Source: Diplolepis rosae
Taxonomy: Eukaryota; Arthropoda; Insecta; Hymenoptera; Diplolepididae
Reading direction: 5' to 3'
Length of the DNA: 64,000 nt
Assembly (NCBI GenBank): GCA_030998225.1
Contig: JAPYXD010000704.1
Coordinates: forward strand, 14,818,001-14,882,000
Shown: in pieces, positions 54,906-64,000 of the stretch
Position numbering within the stretch: position 1 is the stretch's first letter
Layout: each line of letters starts with the position of its first letter
Program-made: the position numbers and the translations under genes
Notes under the pieces: generated by a model
What the model saw: only the letters and a program-made list of their open reading frames with translations
What the model was told of the DNA's origin: nothing
Database searches by the model: none

Positions 54906-57767
54906 CTATCGTGTCAGGAGTAAGTTCGGAACCCACCGACTGACCGAGGACCCCCTAGCCACACCCCATTTTGCGCAGACGAAGAGTGCGTGCTCTGCGT
55001 TATCCACCGGGGATTCGCAGTAGCAACACGTCTCCTCGTCTCTCTTCTTAAAGCGCCTCAGGTACGCGTTAAAACAGCCATGGCCCGAGAGCGCTTGCGC
55101 CAAGTAAAAGCCGACTTCCCCGTGCTTTCTGTTCAGCCAGGTGGCGAGCTCCGGGATCAGGCGGTAGGTCCATCTCCCTGTCTGCTCACCATGCCATCTC
55201 ATCTGCCATTTCTCGACGAGTCTGCGCCTTCCATCCTTGCGGATGGCCTCCTTCGCGCGAGCGATTTCCTGCAGGTCGGCGCAGGTAAGCTCCTTGCGAA
55301 GCTTAAAGGTTTCCTGCCTTTCCTCCGCCAATAAATCTATTGGCGGGACGCTCGCCAGGACCAGCACAGCGTTCGTCGAGATAGTTCTATATGCCGAAAC
55401 TATTCTCAGCGCGACAAGTCTCTGCGCCGAGAACAGCTTCTTCTGGATAGCATGGTTTTGCAAAGCATTGGCCCAGACCGGAGCTGCGTAAAGCAGCTTC
55501 GAATGGACCACGCTCGCCACCAATCTTCTTTTCGCTTCCCTGGGTCCACCAATGTTTGGCATAAGCCGGGCCAAATTCGCTCCACATTGGATGGCTTTGG
55601 CAGCTGCGATCTTTAGATGTTCGCCAAAGCTAAGCCTACGATCCAGCTGCACCCCCAGGTACTTAATGCTTGTTTTCCACTCGACTTCATGCTCTCCGAG
55701 AACGATCCTCGGGTATTGGAAGGATCTCCTGTCCGTAACGAGCAAAGCCTCGGTTTTCTCAGGGGCCATTTTAAGACCCCTGCCATCCAACCAGCGCCTT
55801 GCTCGCCACAGACTTTCATTGATCCTCAGCTCTAGGATTCTGACGTCGTCAGCGGCGCACACGACAAGTGCGTCATCCGCGAAGCCGACGATGCTCGTTC
55901 CAGCAGGCAGGTCCATGCGCAGGAAGTCATCATACATGATGTTCCAAACGAGTGGACCCACCCGCGACCCTTGAGGAGCGCCACATGTCATCTCTTCTTT
56001 GAGAGACCATTTGTCGCCCTCGTATATCACCCACCTGTCGCTCAGATAGTCATCCATCATTCGCAACAGGTAGTCTGGAACCTTTTTCCGCATCATCGCC
56101 TCGATGCAGATGTCCCATCTCGCGGTATTGAACGCATTGCGTATGTCAATGCTAATCAACGCACAGAATCCCTTACGCTTACCAGTTCCTTTTCTTGCAT
56201 TTGTGGCGATGTTAACCACAGCTTGGATGGCGTCCACAGTGGATCTGCCTTTCCTGAATCCGAACTGGCTTTCCGAGAGCTCGTTCTCCCCGACCAAGAG
56301 AGCCTGAAGCCGTTGTAGAATCAACTCCTCCAGAAGCTTCCCCATCGTATCCAATAAGCATATTGGTCTATACGACGAGGCAACCCCTAGAGGTTTGTTG
56401 CCCTTCCTCAGCAGGACCAACCTCTGCTTCTTCCAATCTGCGAAGAACCTCCCATCCCGAAGACAGGAGTTAAAGGCTTCTAGGAGGATCTCCGGGTATG
56501 CCCCGATCATCTCTTTGAGGATCTCGTTCGGCACCCCGTCGATACCCGGCGCTGTATTTGCCTTAAGCCTTCCACCCGCTCTCTTTAGTTCTTCGAGAGT
56601 GAAGAGTTCTTCGCGCCGGACCACGCAGGAACTTCGGTCCTGTCTTTGGAACGGCTCCACGTGTGGAAACAAGCTTCGCACAATGTACTTGACTCGATCG
56701 GGATTATCCAGGCCCGGGGTCTTTCTTCTAGTCACCAATCTCTTGGTGACTATTTTGAAGGCGAGACCCCATGGATCCTTCTCGACCTCACCGATCAAGT
56801 CTTTCCAGCATTGAAGTCGGCTTTTCTTTATGCCTCGCCTCAAAGCTGTTTTTGCCCCTTTCCATGCCTCGTGCAGCGTAGCATCCCCCTTTGAACGGGT
56901 GAATTTTCGCCGCGCTGCGAGGCATTCTCGACGTAGGGCTGCTAACTGGTCGTTCCACCAGTACATCGAACCCTTGGCTTCCCTGCGCTTACGGCGAGGC
57001 ATCGAGTAGTCACAAGCCGCGACCACCTTCTGCCTCACCGAGCGCACAGCAGCTTCGTACGACCCAGCAGGGCAGACCCAACCAAGCTCATCCATGAGCC
57101 TGGTTTCTTCGAGGTGTTCGCGAAGTCTTTCCCTGCTGAGTCGTCTCGTGTTCCAGGAGGGGCTCCTTCCTTCGCCGCCCCTACCCTTTTCCACCGCTTG
57201 GCACCCTTGTTCTAGGCTAAATTCGATGCACCGGTGGTCACTCAAGGTTATTACCTCGAGGACCGACCAGTCGCTTATCCTTGAAGCGAGGCGAGGTGCG
57301 GCGACCGTGAGGTCAATTATTGACCCTCCCGCTCCTCGTCTGAACGTGAAATCCCCGCCCTGATTCAGGACGATCAGGTCGTTCCTAGCGACCATCTCGC
57401 CAACCAAGATTCCCCTCCTATCTAGGCGGGCCTCACACCACTCGGGCGATTTACTGTTGAAGTCACCCCCTATGAGGGATCGCCCGATGGCCTCACTGAG
57501 GCTTTCCTCAAGGAGGAGGATCTGGGTCTCAAAGACATCGAAGGGATCGCCGGGGGAGAAGTAGCAGCTGTACACACGCACACCCGCCACCTCCACCCAA
57601 ACGAACCCCGCGTCGGTCTCCAGGAAGTCTCCGACGCCCAAATCAGGGTTACAAACAAGAATGCCGGCCCTCCTTGATGCATCCTGATACCAAGCAGAGT
57701 TTTCGGACCACTTGTACTGCTCACTAATGAGCAGCACATCGGCCCCCCTCTCCCTGGCAGTCTGCAT
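54906..57767 (-). CDS. Retrotransposon ORF2: endonuclease-RT
   Basis: 953 codons from the first Met. N-terminal APE-like endonuclease (GGDFNSKSPEW near residue 100, SDHRCI near 180), then reverse transcriptase: APGIDGVPNE near 405, SQFGFRKGRST near 500, SIDIRNAF near 540, GAPQGSRVGPL near 597 and the catalytic FADD near 635. A C-terminal CCHC (CCYCESPVDNAEHALFVC) ends the protein, as in R1-group elements. The start is not the true one: the expected N-terminal strand (KFLQLNL) lies just upstream in another frame, with a one-base shift near 57793, so the copy is probably inactive unless that is a sequence error. Confidence 0.92.
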   Translation of the reverse strand: MQTARERGADVLLISEQYKWSENSAWYQDASRRAGILVCNPDLGVGDFLETDAGFVWVEVAGVRVYSCYFSPGDPFDVFETQILLLEESLSEAIGRSLIGGDFNSKSPEWCEARLDRRGILVGEMVARNDLIVLNQGGDFTFRRGAGGSIIDLTVAAPRLASRISDWSVLEVITLSDHRCIEFSLEQGCQAVEKGRGGEGRSPSWNTRRLSRERLREHLEETRLMDELGWVCPAGSYEAAVRSVRQKVVAACDYSMPRRKRREAKGSMYWWNDQLAALRRECLAARRKFTRSKGDATLHEAWKGAKTALRRGIKKSRLQCWKDLIGEVEKDPWGLAFKIVTKRLVTRRKTPGLDNPDRVKYIVRSLFPHVEPFQRQDRSSCVVRREELFTLEELKRAGGRLKANTAPGIDGVPNEILKEMIGAYPEILLEAFNSCLRDGRFFADWKKQRLVLLRKGNKPLGVASSYRPICLLDTMGKLLEELILQRLQALLVGENELSESQFGFRKGRSTVDAIQAVVNIATNARKGTGKRKGFCALISIDIRNAFNTARWDICIEAMMRKKVPDYLLRMMDDYLSDRWVIYEGDKWSLKEEMTCGAPQGSRVGPLVWNIMYDDFLRMDLPAGTSIVGFADDALVVCAADDVRILELRINESLWRARRWLDGRGLKMAPEKTEALLVTDRRSFQYPRIVLGEHEVEWKTSIKYLGVQLDRRLSFGEHLKIAAAKAIQCGANLARLMPNIGGPREAKRRLVASVVHSKLLYAAPVWANALQNHAIQKKLFSAQRLVALRIVSAYRTISTNAVLVLASVPPIDLLAEERQETFKLRKELTCADLQEIARAKEAIRKDGRRRLVEKWQMRWHGEQTGRWTYRLIPELATWLNRKHGEVGFYLAQALSGHGCFNAYLRRFKKRDEETCCYCESPVDNAEHALFVCAKWGVARGSSVSRWVPNLLLTR

Positions 57768-57816
57768 CAGGAGGTCCTGGGCATCCCTCCCCTTCCGAGG
57801 TTGAGCTGCAGGAACT

Positions 57817-59163
57817 TCAATTCCTGCCTCTCAACCTCCGAAGCTCTTCCCGGAAGACCGGGCAGGAGCCGCTCCCTGACACATGTGCGACATCTTTTTC
57901 GCCCCTGTCTATGCATGTCAGGCACCTTGGTGGCGCCTTACAACTCCTGGCCAAGTGTCCCGTGGCGCCACATCTCCAACAGACGTTTTTTCTGTCGGGG
58001 TTGCTGCAGCCCCGGGACCCGTGGCCGTACCCAAGGCACCTGAAGCAGCGGGCGACTTCCACGTGCCCGCGAATGCGGCACGCGACCCACCCGATCCTCA
58101 GCTTACCTAGCTGAAGCAGACGCGCGGCGTCTGCCTCAGCCAGGCGGATCACTGCAGTCTTCACCCCACCAAAGCGGGTGAAGAGCCTGCAGGACCCCTC
58201 AAAAGCCGGTCTGCCCAGTGCCAAGCACAGGGCAGACACAACCTCCTCTTTTTCAACGGTCTCGTCGAGGTCCCTAATTTCGAGGGACCTCGTCGAGACC
58301 AGGGCTGAAATTTGCGCCCTTTCTCCGACCGCCAGGTCGAGCTCCTTTCGGAAGGCCGAAACGTCTCCCCCTTTTTGAGGACCAGAAGGACTTCTTCCTT
58401 CCTGGTCCTCCGGATAGACAGGACCTCAAGTCCTGCCTTCCGGGGGTCGACCTTCGCCTTCATTTCCTTCAAGATGTCGGCGTAGGACTGGCCGTCCTTC
58501 GCCGACACCTTGATGGCGTCGCCCGACCTGGCGGGCGTAGAGCGCTTCGACTTAGGAGTGGCGGTGGCCCCCTGCGCTTTTTGCGCCGGGTCCTCCGCCC
58601 GTTTCTCCTTTCTTTCTTCTTTTTTTTTTTCTTTTTCTTTTCTTTTCTCTTCTTTGTGACCACATGCCAGTCCCCTTCTTTATTTGGGGGCTGGCTCGTG
58701 GCCACCTGGGCATAAGAGGGCGAAGAGGCACCCTTTCCCCTCTTAGGAGTTTTTTCCAGAGGGGGGGAGGGTGCAGATCTCTTTTGCCCCATCACCTGAT
58801 TTTTGGGGCATCTCCCAGAGACGCCGAACGTGGTCTCTGAAAGATCCCCAGTTTCCTCATAGCGGGGTGAGATTCCATTTTCTTCTGGATTTTCATCCCG
58901 CTCTCCAGGAGGCACTTGTGGGTGTTGAGCATACCGCTCAACACCTCAGTTGCCTCGTTCACCGAGTCTTTAACGAAGCCAGGGTTATTCCTCAGCATAC
59001 CCTGTTGGATAACGCTGAGGGCCCTGGCTAGTTTCTCCATTTTGTCATTTTGCTCCTTCAGGAGCTGGAGGACGTCTTGCCATCCCTCAGCCCCTGGAGG
59101 AGTGTGTGAGTGCGCATCTAGCGCCTTCACCTCCTTATCTCTTTCATTTTTTTTAGAATTCAT
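57817..59163 (-). pseudogene. Retrotransposon ORF1 (gag-like), frameshifted
   Basis: Reading down the - strand from 59163, an N-terminal segment with a coiled-coil look (LLKEQNDKMEKLARALSVIQ), a Pro/Ser/Lys-rich middle with a poly-Lys run over an A-rich tract near 58620, and a C-terminal domain with CCHC knuckles (CFRCLGYGHGSRGC, CWRCGATGHLARSC) are all present but in different frames. At least three frame changes occur (near 58860, 58600 and 58300). ORF1 proteins of this class bind element RNA. The breaks indicate a decayed copy, or homopolymer errors in the assembly. Confidence 0.85.
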
Positions 59164-60324
59164 ATCTAATACCGTCGTGTCTTAAGACGGTTCGCCCATC
59201 ATGGGAGCCCTACCGCAGTAGGGCTACTATCCCCGCCTGTATAGATCCCTAGTTATGTGCGCCGAAACCGAGAAGCGGCTTATCGGATGGTCGATCCTAT
59301 CAGCACATTTAAATGAGGCTAGAAAAAGGTTACGGGATAGGCCCGCGCCATAATGATGCAAAAGGTTTAGCGTCACCCCTATCGAGCGAGCGGTGCCGGG
59401 TCCGCCCCGACACCTGACCCGGACTTCAGGCTAGACGGTGTGCGATTTATCCTACGCAGCGTCGGATATAAGGAAATACTGACCAGGTAATCCTTCGTTC
59501 CTGCGCCCGGACGTCCATGATTTCAACCCCGAAATTGGCTCCAGACAGCAGAAACGTGAGCGGTTTTCCCAATTTAACATGTGGTTTCACGAGATCTTTG
59601 CCCTTCGCGGCTGAGCACCGGAGGGACTTACATTTACCCATATTACTTCCACAGAGGTGAGGTACTGACATCGCGTCCTACCCTGGTCGAGAGGCTACTA
59701 CTCCTCCCTTGGCTAGTCTATCGGGAATATCCACCAGGCGCCGGCCGCAGCCCCATTCACTCAGCATCCCATTCATTCTGGTGTGTGTGGGTGTCGGTGT
59801 CGTGCATGTGATTGTGGTGTGACCGCAAGAGCGCACGCGGGAAGTTCAGCGTCATCGCCGCATACGCATTTGGGGCGATACCCCGATTAAGGGGCCCCCC
59901 GCATTCACTCCGTGCTCGTTCATTCGGCATCAAGAGACCTGTTCAAGGTCCCCCGATGCTTTCGCTCCACACCGCGTCCTCACGCGCTTGAAAGTCGCAG
60001 AACAACCGTCGTGGCACGTGCGCCCGGAAGGCCCATCACTAGGGAAAAGCCTGTCTGTGAGGCTCCCTTGGCGGCCATCCTGACGGCGACAGCCCTACTT
60101 CTGGCAGAGTCCTTGTGGCTACTACCGTTGGTGGGCTGCAGGACGCGTCTGCTCCGTGCTTGGACTCATGCATACACCTCGGCGTGACCCTGCCCGCCCG
60201 CAAAACGCTCTCTCGGTTGTTAGGCGTTTTGTGTTCAGTGTCGCTGTTATGTGTTGTGTCATATTGCTGTCTGTGTGCCCCCTCCTCCTTTCTCATCCGG
60301 GCTTGGGACCGGCAATGGCGGAGT
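59164..60324 (-). other. Retrotransposon 5' untranslated region
   Basis: About 1.16 kb, GC-rich, between the ORF1 start and the upstream target duplication. A 74-codon - strand frame (59447-59671) and others are open but show no domain I recognise. It would be expected to carry the internal promoter; none is identifiable by eye. Confidence 0.7.
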
Positions 60325-60340
60325 TGATGATGAAATATTT
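60325..60340. repeat. Target-site duplication, right copy
   Basis: TGATGATGAAATATTT, identical to 54389-54404. The element's 5' end (on the - strand) abuts it, which implies a full-length or near full-length insertion. Confidence 0.9.
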
Positions 60341-60357
60341 GATTAACAAATATTTTA

Positions 60358-60628
60358 CTCTCTAAATCTGAATCAGTAAAAATCTACTGTTTATCAATGA
60401 AATTTGATTGATTCAAATAGCTAAAAAGAGGTTACTGAGAACCAGTAAAATTTCACTGATTACTTCAGTGAAAATTAATTGATTTAACCGTGAAAAATAT
60501 TTTTTACTGGTGAATCAGTGAAAATTAACTGATTTAAGAGTGAAAAGTATCATTTTCACTGATCTAATAGTGAAAGAGAAAATCACTGATTCAATCAGTG
60601 AAAATTTGACTCATTCAGATTTAGAGAG
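60358..60628. mobile_element. MITE CTCTCTAAATC, copy 3
   Basis: Same family as 47557 and 48342: ends CTCTCTAAATCTGAATCAG and TTCAGATTTAGAGAG, interior of AATCAGTGAAA words in both orientations. Flanks here are TTTA and TATG, so only TA is common to both sides. It lies 17 bp from the retrotransposon's target duplication, in the same intron. Confidence 0.8.
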
Positions 60629-60699
60629 TATGACTTTTATTATTCCATAATTTAGATTTCCATTAATTTTAATTAAAAACAACTTTGTTCTGATTTCAG

Positions 60700-60756
60700 A
60701 ATCCAAAGATCAGAGTCAACCAAAAGAAATTCTCGTGCCTCAGTCAACTGTAGAAG
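60700..60756 (+). CDS. DUF4806 module B, exon 2
   Basis: Acceptor CTGATTTCAG ends at 60699; 57 nt, phase 1 in and phase 1 out (GAAG/GTATTT). It codes SKDQSQPKEILVPQSTVE, a polar linker. Phase and spacing place it between 54170-54334 and 60837-61048. Short, so called mainly from its splice sites and frame continuity. Confidence 0.55.
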
Positions 60757-60836
60757 GTATTTGTTGTTTAATTCCCAAAATTATTTATTTTATTAAAAGG
60801 TCAATTAATTATAATTTCTTGAAAATATTTTTACAG

Positions 60837-61048
60837 AGTATTTTAAAAAGATCGTTCGCTTTTTTACAATCATACACTTAAACTTACAAAACATCGACAA
60901 AAAATTGGAGAAACCAGACGTGGCTACGTCAGTACCAGAAAGTAACGACTTTACGATTCTTTCTCATTTTATTCCTATGAATAATATCGAGGGCATAAAC
61001 CATTTTGAGATGTTGCTTGCCACTGATAGAGATGCTATTGTTCAATTT
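60837..61048 (+). CDS. DUF4806 module B, exon 3
   Basis: Acceptor ATTTTTACAG ends at 60836; 212 nt, phase 1 in, phase 0 out (TTT/GTAAGT). It codes 70 residues with a helix-like first half (IVRFFTIIHLNLQNIDKKLE) and the start of DUF4806 (LSHFIPMNNIEGINHFEMLL), parallel to EWINLFPMKTHEDLEQIEG in module A exon 1. Its in and out phases equal those of 34679-34926, so the two are homologous exons. Confidence 0.72.
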
Positions 61049-61161
61049 GTAAGTTCATTAAAATCAAGTCTTTTATTTACAATAATTTATGATACGAATA
61101 TTTATATGTCAAAAAGCCATATTAAAAACCGACTACTATTAATATTTTATTTTACTTTCAG

Positions 61162-61321
61162 AAAAAAATGTTGACTCAGACAGGAGGACGTTCTGTAAAA
61201 GATAATATTTACAGATCTCTGAGAAAGATTTTTACAAATGCTTGTGCTATACAGTGTTCTTGGCAAGGACGAAAGAATAACTTCAAAGTATCTGACTTGT
61301 CGTTTATGCAAATCATGAAAG
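61162..61321 (+). CDS. DUF4806 module B, exon 4 (domain core)
   Basis: Acceptor TTTACTTTCAG ends at 61161; 160 nt, phase 0 in and phase 1 out (AAAG/GTACTT), the same length and phases as 35023-35182. It codes KKMLTQTGGRSVKDNIYRSL and then KIFTNACAIQCSWQGRKNN, matching the GG(K/R)xxxDxxxRxLxxxxTN...SWxGRK pattern. The C-terminal exon expected next (module A 36729-36865) was not found before 64000, so the gene is cut by the window end or has lost it. Confidence 0.78.
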
Positions 61322-61439
61322 GTACTTTTATATTCATATTCTTGTCCTATAATGCATAAATTAATTTTTTCTAACACATGCGCGAAATGTTCCATTTTCT
61401 GTGCATGTAGAGCGTGGCGAAAATAAGCAATTCCAAACC

Positions 61440-61800
61440 AGTGAGGAAAGTAACTTTTTGTACCTCGTACATCGAAAGTTAGCCTTGTCGGTATCGTTTT
61501 GCGTGTGGAAAGTTTATTTTCTCGCACTAGTACGGTTAAATTTCAAGTTTGTTTTAATTTTCTGCACACTTTAAATTTTACCGCAATAGTTCGGGAATAT
61601 CAACTTTCCGCACGCTAAACGATACCGACAAGATTAACTTTCGGTCTACGACAGACAAAAAATATCGTTCGTATCACGTGCGGAACGTATTTTAACGCGC
61701 GAGCGAGCCGAGGTTCCTCGTGTCGTCTTGGCTCTTGTCGCGACTCGCTCTTGCGTTAAAATACGCCTTTCCGCACTTGATACAAAATATACTATTTCAG
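61440..61800. repeat. Satellite-like GTGCGG repeat, second block
   Basis: Same words as 52193-53672 (CCGAAAGTTAGCC, TTTTCTCGCACTAGT, CTTTCCGCACGCTAAACGA, CTTGATACAAAATATACTATTT) in both orientations, with a novel GC-rich hairpin GCGCGAGCGAGCCGAG...CGACTCGCTCTTGCG at 61697-61755. Confidence 0.75.
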
Positions 61801-61812
61801 CGCTGCTGCGCG

Positions 61813-63016
61813 AGCCACAAAAAAAAATTTCTGGCCTGAGAGTCAGACCATAATATTAGATGTTTAATCCAAATTCCATTTCACCCCATCACGTCAGGTT
61901 TGTGACATAACCTCAAAAGTCTTCACAGCCATACTAAAATAAAAAACAATTATAATTTTTAAGGTTATATCCCTTCTAGAAATAATCGATTGGACACGAT
62001 TGGATTCGACTGATCCGATTGAGAACGATAAAGAAACACGATTGAAAACAATTAAATTAATTGATTTCTATTGTGAAACACGATTGGAAGCAATTAAATT
62101 GATTGATTTCTATCGCGTTTCTTAATTGTTCTCAATTGGTTCAATCGAATCCAATCATACCCAATCGATTATTTCTAGAAGGGATGGTTATTGGAATTTT
62201 AGGTTATGGGGTAAAGAGATTGTGGGGTCAAGAGGTGAAGTAGTCGAATGGTTATGGGGTTAAGAGATTATGAGGTTCAATATACTAGGTATAATGGGCT
62301 AATTGGGCTTGAATTATAAGATTTTTAATCTTATGTCAAAAACCTGACATGGTGGGGTGAAATGGACTTCGGAATCGATTTTAGCGACCCCATAAACATA
62401 TAATAAAAATGGCCTGACCCCCAGGCCAGAATTGTTTTTTATTTTTGTGTGGCTGCGAAGACTTTTTGAGGTTACGTCAAAAATCTGCCATGGTGGAGTA
62501 AAATGGACTTCGGACTCGGTTTCAGCGAACCCATAAACATATAATAAAAATGGCCTGACCCCCAGGCCAGAATTGTTTTTTATTTTTGTGTGGCTGCGAA
62601 GACTTTTTGAGGTTACGTCAAAAATCTGCCATGGTGGAGTAAAATGGACTTCGGACTCGGTTTCAGCGACCCCAAAAACATATAATAAACATAGTCTAGC
62701 CCTCAGGCCAGAAATTGCTTTTTATTTTTGTGTGGCTGCGAAGACTTTTTGAGGTTACGTCAAAAATCTGCCATGGTGGAGTAAAATGGACTTCGGACTC
62801 GGTTTCAGCGACCCCAAAAACATATAATAAACATAGTCTAGCCCTCAGGCCAGAAATTGCTTTTTATTTTTGTGTGGCTGCGAAGACTTTTTGAGGTTAC
62901 GTCAAAAACCTGACATGATGGGGTAAAATGGACTTCGGACTCGGCTTCAGCGACCCTAAAAACATATAATAAACATAGTCTAGCCCTCAGGCCAGAAATT
63001 GTTTTTTTGTGTGGCT
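61813..63016. repeat. Foldback element with 142-bp tandem repeats
   Basis: Left arm AGCCACAAAAAAAA...GACATAACCTCAAAAGTCTTC is mirrored by right-arm units GAAGACTTTTTGAGGTTACGTC...TGTGGCT. The right arm is amplified: GGCTGCGAAGACTTTTTGAGG recurs at 62451, 62592, 62734 and 62876, that is every 141-142 bp, in two sequence types (TGGCCTGACCCCCAGG and TAGTCTAGCCCTCAGG). At 61975-62185 a separate palindrome (TCTAGAAATAATCGATTGG and its complement) is nested inside. Non-coding. Confidence 0.85.
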
Positions 63017-63784
63017 GTCTTATCTTTGAGCACTATGCGCATGCGCATTTTAAGCATAGTTGATCTAATCTCTTTTTCGCCTGCTCTTAATGCACGGTAA
63101 ATGGCACCCCTAATAAGAATCTCTACGTTGGAGTCTACGTTGGACCAACTTTAGTCCCAACGTTGCGACCATAGAAAATTTTCGGACAGGAAAATTCATT
63201 TCTTAGATTTGTTGTACATAACCTGACCGGAAGGAAAGCATTAATGAACTTTTCTGTACCTAAATGCAGGAAACTTAAAACTCAAGAACTTTTAGAAGTA
63301 GTTATTTTAAGGATTTCATTTTATTAAAGTTTACGTCATGAATTTTAACTTTTTAATTATGCTAAATTTCAACTAGCATATGCGTTGCATTCGTGCGAGT
63401 GATGGCGTAGTGCGACTCTTTGAGTCCGCACGCATGCGAGTGAAAAATTACTGGCAATTTAAATGTATTATTGCACGCATGTGTGCACCTTTGTTATCTG
63501 GGAATAAGTATTTATTGACGTTGTTAATTTTGAAGTTTCCCGCATTTAGATACTTGTTACCCCTAACAACATTAAAAGCAAAAAAATTCCCGTTACACTA
63601 AAAAGAAAAATTAAGTAATTGCAACAAAATGGTTTTTTTGTAACGGCAAAATGTTTGTCAAATTGTGAAATTTATCAAATATAGTCATTTTATAAAAAGT
63701 GAAAAATTTTTCATTTCTTTCTATTCGAAGTGAAATTTCACTAATTAGAGTTAGTAAAGAGAAAAGTTAGTTCTATTTGGAAAA
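63017..63784 (+). other. Spacer, no gene seen
   Basis: About 770 bp between two repeat blocks, less AT-rich at 63370-63490 (GCATGCG and GCGCATGCGCA words). A 73-codon frame (63380-63601) has no domain. No DUF4806 last exon found. Confidence 0.5.
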
Positions 63785-64000
63785 ATATTTTTTTGTCCGT
63801 CGTACACCGAAAGTTAGCCTTGTCGGTATCGTTTTGCGTGCGGGAAGTTAATTTTCCCGCACTAGTGCGGTAAAATTTTAAGTGTGCGGAAAATTAAAGC
63901 GAACTTAAAATTTTACCGCACCAGTGTAGGAAAATAAACTTTCCGCACGCAAAACGACACCAACTCGGCTAACTTTCGGTATACAGCGAACAAACAAAAC
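63785..64000. repeat. Satellite-like GTGCGG repeat, third block
   Basis: CACCGAAAGTTAGCCTTGTCGG, TTTTCCCGCACTAGTGCGGTA and CTTTCCGCACGCAAAACGAC words as in the two earlier blocks. It runs to the window edge. Confidence 0.8.

Larger units (their letters stand above)
54405..60324 (-). mobile_element. R1-like non-LTR retrotransposon
   Basis: A 5.9-kb element on the - strand: a GC-rich 5' region (59164-60324), ORF1 with CCHC knuckles (57817-59163), ORF2 with endonuclease and reverse transcriptase (54906-57767), a 3' region of about 470 bp and a poly(A) tail seen as a T run at 54405-54437. Perfect 16-bp target duplications flank it. Base composition is far more GC-rich than the host. The APE-type endonuclease, RT and C-terminal CCHC fit the R1/I group; the exact clade needs a tree. 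It lies in the intron between exons 1 and 2 of DUF4806 module B, antisense to it. Confidence 0.92.
182..61321 (+). other. lola: lola-like variable 3' exon array
   Basis: This span holds 45 zinc-finger terminal exons (two broken) and two DUF4806 modules, all on the + strand and nearly all entered through an acceptor of the same phase (two bases complete a split codon). Drosophila lola is known to join a common BTB exon set to about 20 alternative 3' exons carrying a C2HC plus C2H2 finger pair, partly by trans-splicing. The finger spacing, CGK linker, lack of start codons and + strand tandem order seen here fit that model. The BTB exons are not in the window. Assignment to lola rests on this architecture; a different lola-like BTB-ZnF gene is the main alternative. 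Confidence 0.85.

Noticed and set aside
54990..57363. Several + strand frames of 70-140 codons
   Set aside because: They are antisense shadows of retrotransposon ORF2 in GC-rich DNA.
59164..60324. Possible rDNA fragment in the GC-rich 5' region of the retrotransposon
   Set aside because: R1 relatives target rDNA, so I looked for conserved rRNA core words and recognised none; the flanks are intron sequence.

Overview
This is AT-rich insect nuclear DNA. Its main content is a fan of alternative 3' terminal exons on the + strand, of the kind known from longitudinals lacking (lola), a BTB zinc-finger transcription factor gene. I count 45 zinc-finger (ZnF) exons from position 182 to 51727; 43 are open to a stop codon and two (numbers 5 and 25) are broken. 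Nearly every one has the same plan: an intron acceptor (pyrimidine tract + AG), two bases that complete a split codon, a variable lead, a C-x2-C-x12-H-x4-C finger, a seven-residue linker (often CGKxPxF), a C-x2-C-x12-H-x3/4-H finger and a stop. Many have an AATAAA soon after. None has its own promoter or a conserved start Met. The shared 5' exons with the BTB domain are not in the window and should lie upstream. The insect order is not proven; gene density, AT content and DUF4806 modules make me favour Hymenoptera, as an inference.

Layout. 182-28853: densely packed exons 1-34, usually 200-1300 bp apart, including a tandem cluster (exons 3-9) and two duplicated pairs. 28854-33501: no ZnF exon, but a 163-bp tandem repeat. 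33502-34418: exons 35-36. 34679-36865: a three-exon module encoding a DUF4806 domain, using the same entry phase as the ZnF exons. 37143-41054: exons 37-40, with a hAT-like MITE between 38 and 39. 41055-47247: no exon; a 2.3-kb palindrome and a mariner-like MITE. 47248-51727: exons 41-45. 52193-53672: satellite-like repeat. 54004-61321: a possible finger-less exon and four exons of a second DUF4806 module, interrupted by a 5.9-kb R1-like non-LTR retrotransposon on the - strand (54405-60324) flanked by a perfect 16-bp target-site duplication. 61440-64000: satellite and foldback repeats. The last exon of the second DUF4806 module was not found.

How it works. By analogy with lola, one set of common BTB exons is joined (in cis or by trans-splicing) to one terminal exon, so each exon gives one protein isoform with its own DNA-binding finger pair. 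Every acceptor has the same phase, so the tails are interchangeable. The exon start dinucleotides (GT, AT, AA, GA, TT, TA, CG, CT, AC, GG, TG) give Gly, Asp, Glu, Val or Ala if the common exon ends in G.

The region shows exon birth and death directly: two chimeric exons (15 and 42) with the signature of unequal crossing-over, one exon broken by a microhomology deletion, another by an internal deletion, and several with one or three fingers. Short gaps between neighbouring exons not listed separately hold only AT-rich intron/3'UTR sequence in which I see no other gene. No tRNA, rRNA or CRISPR was recognised.
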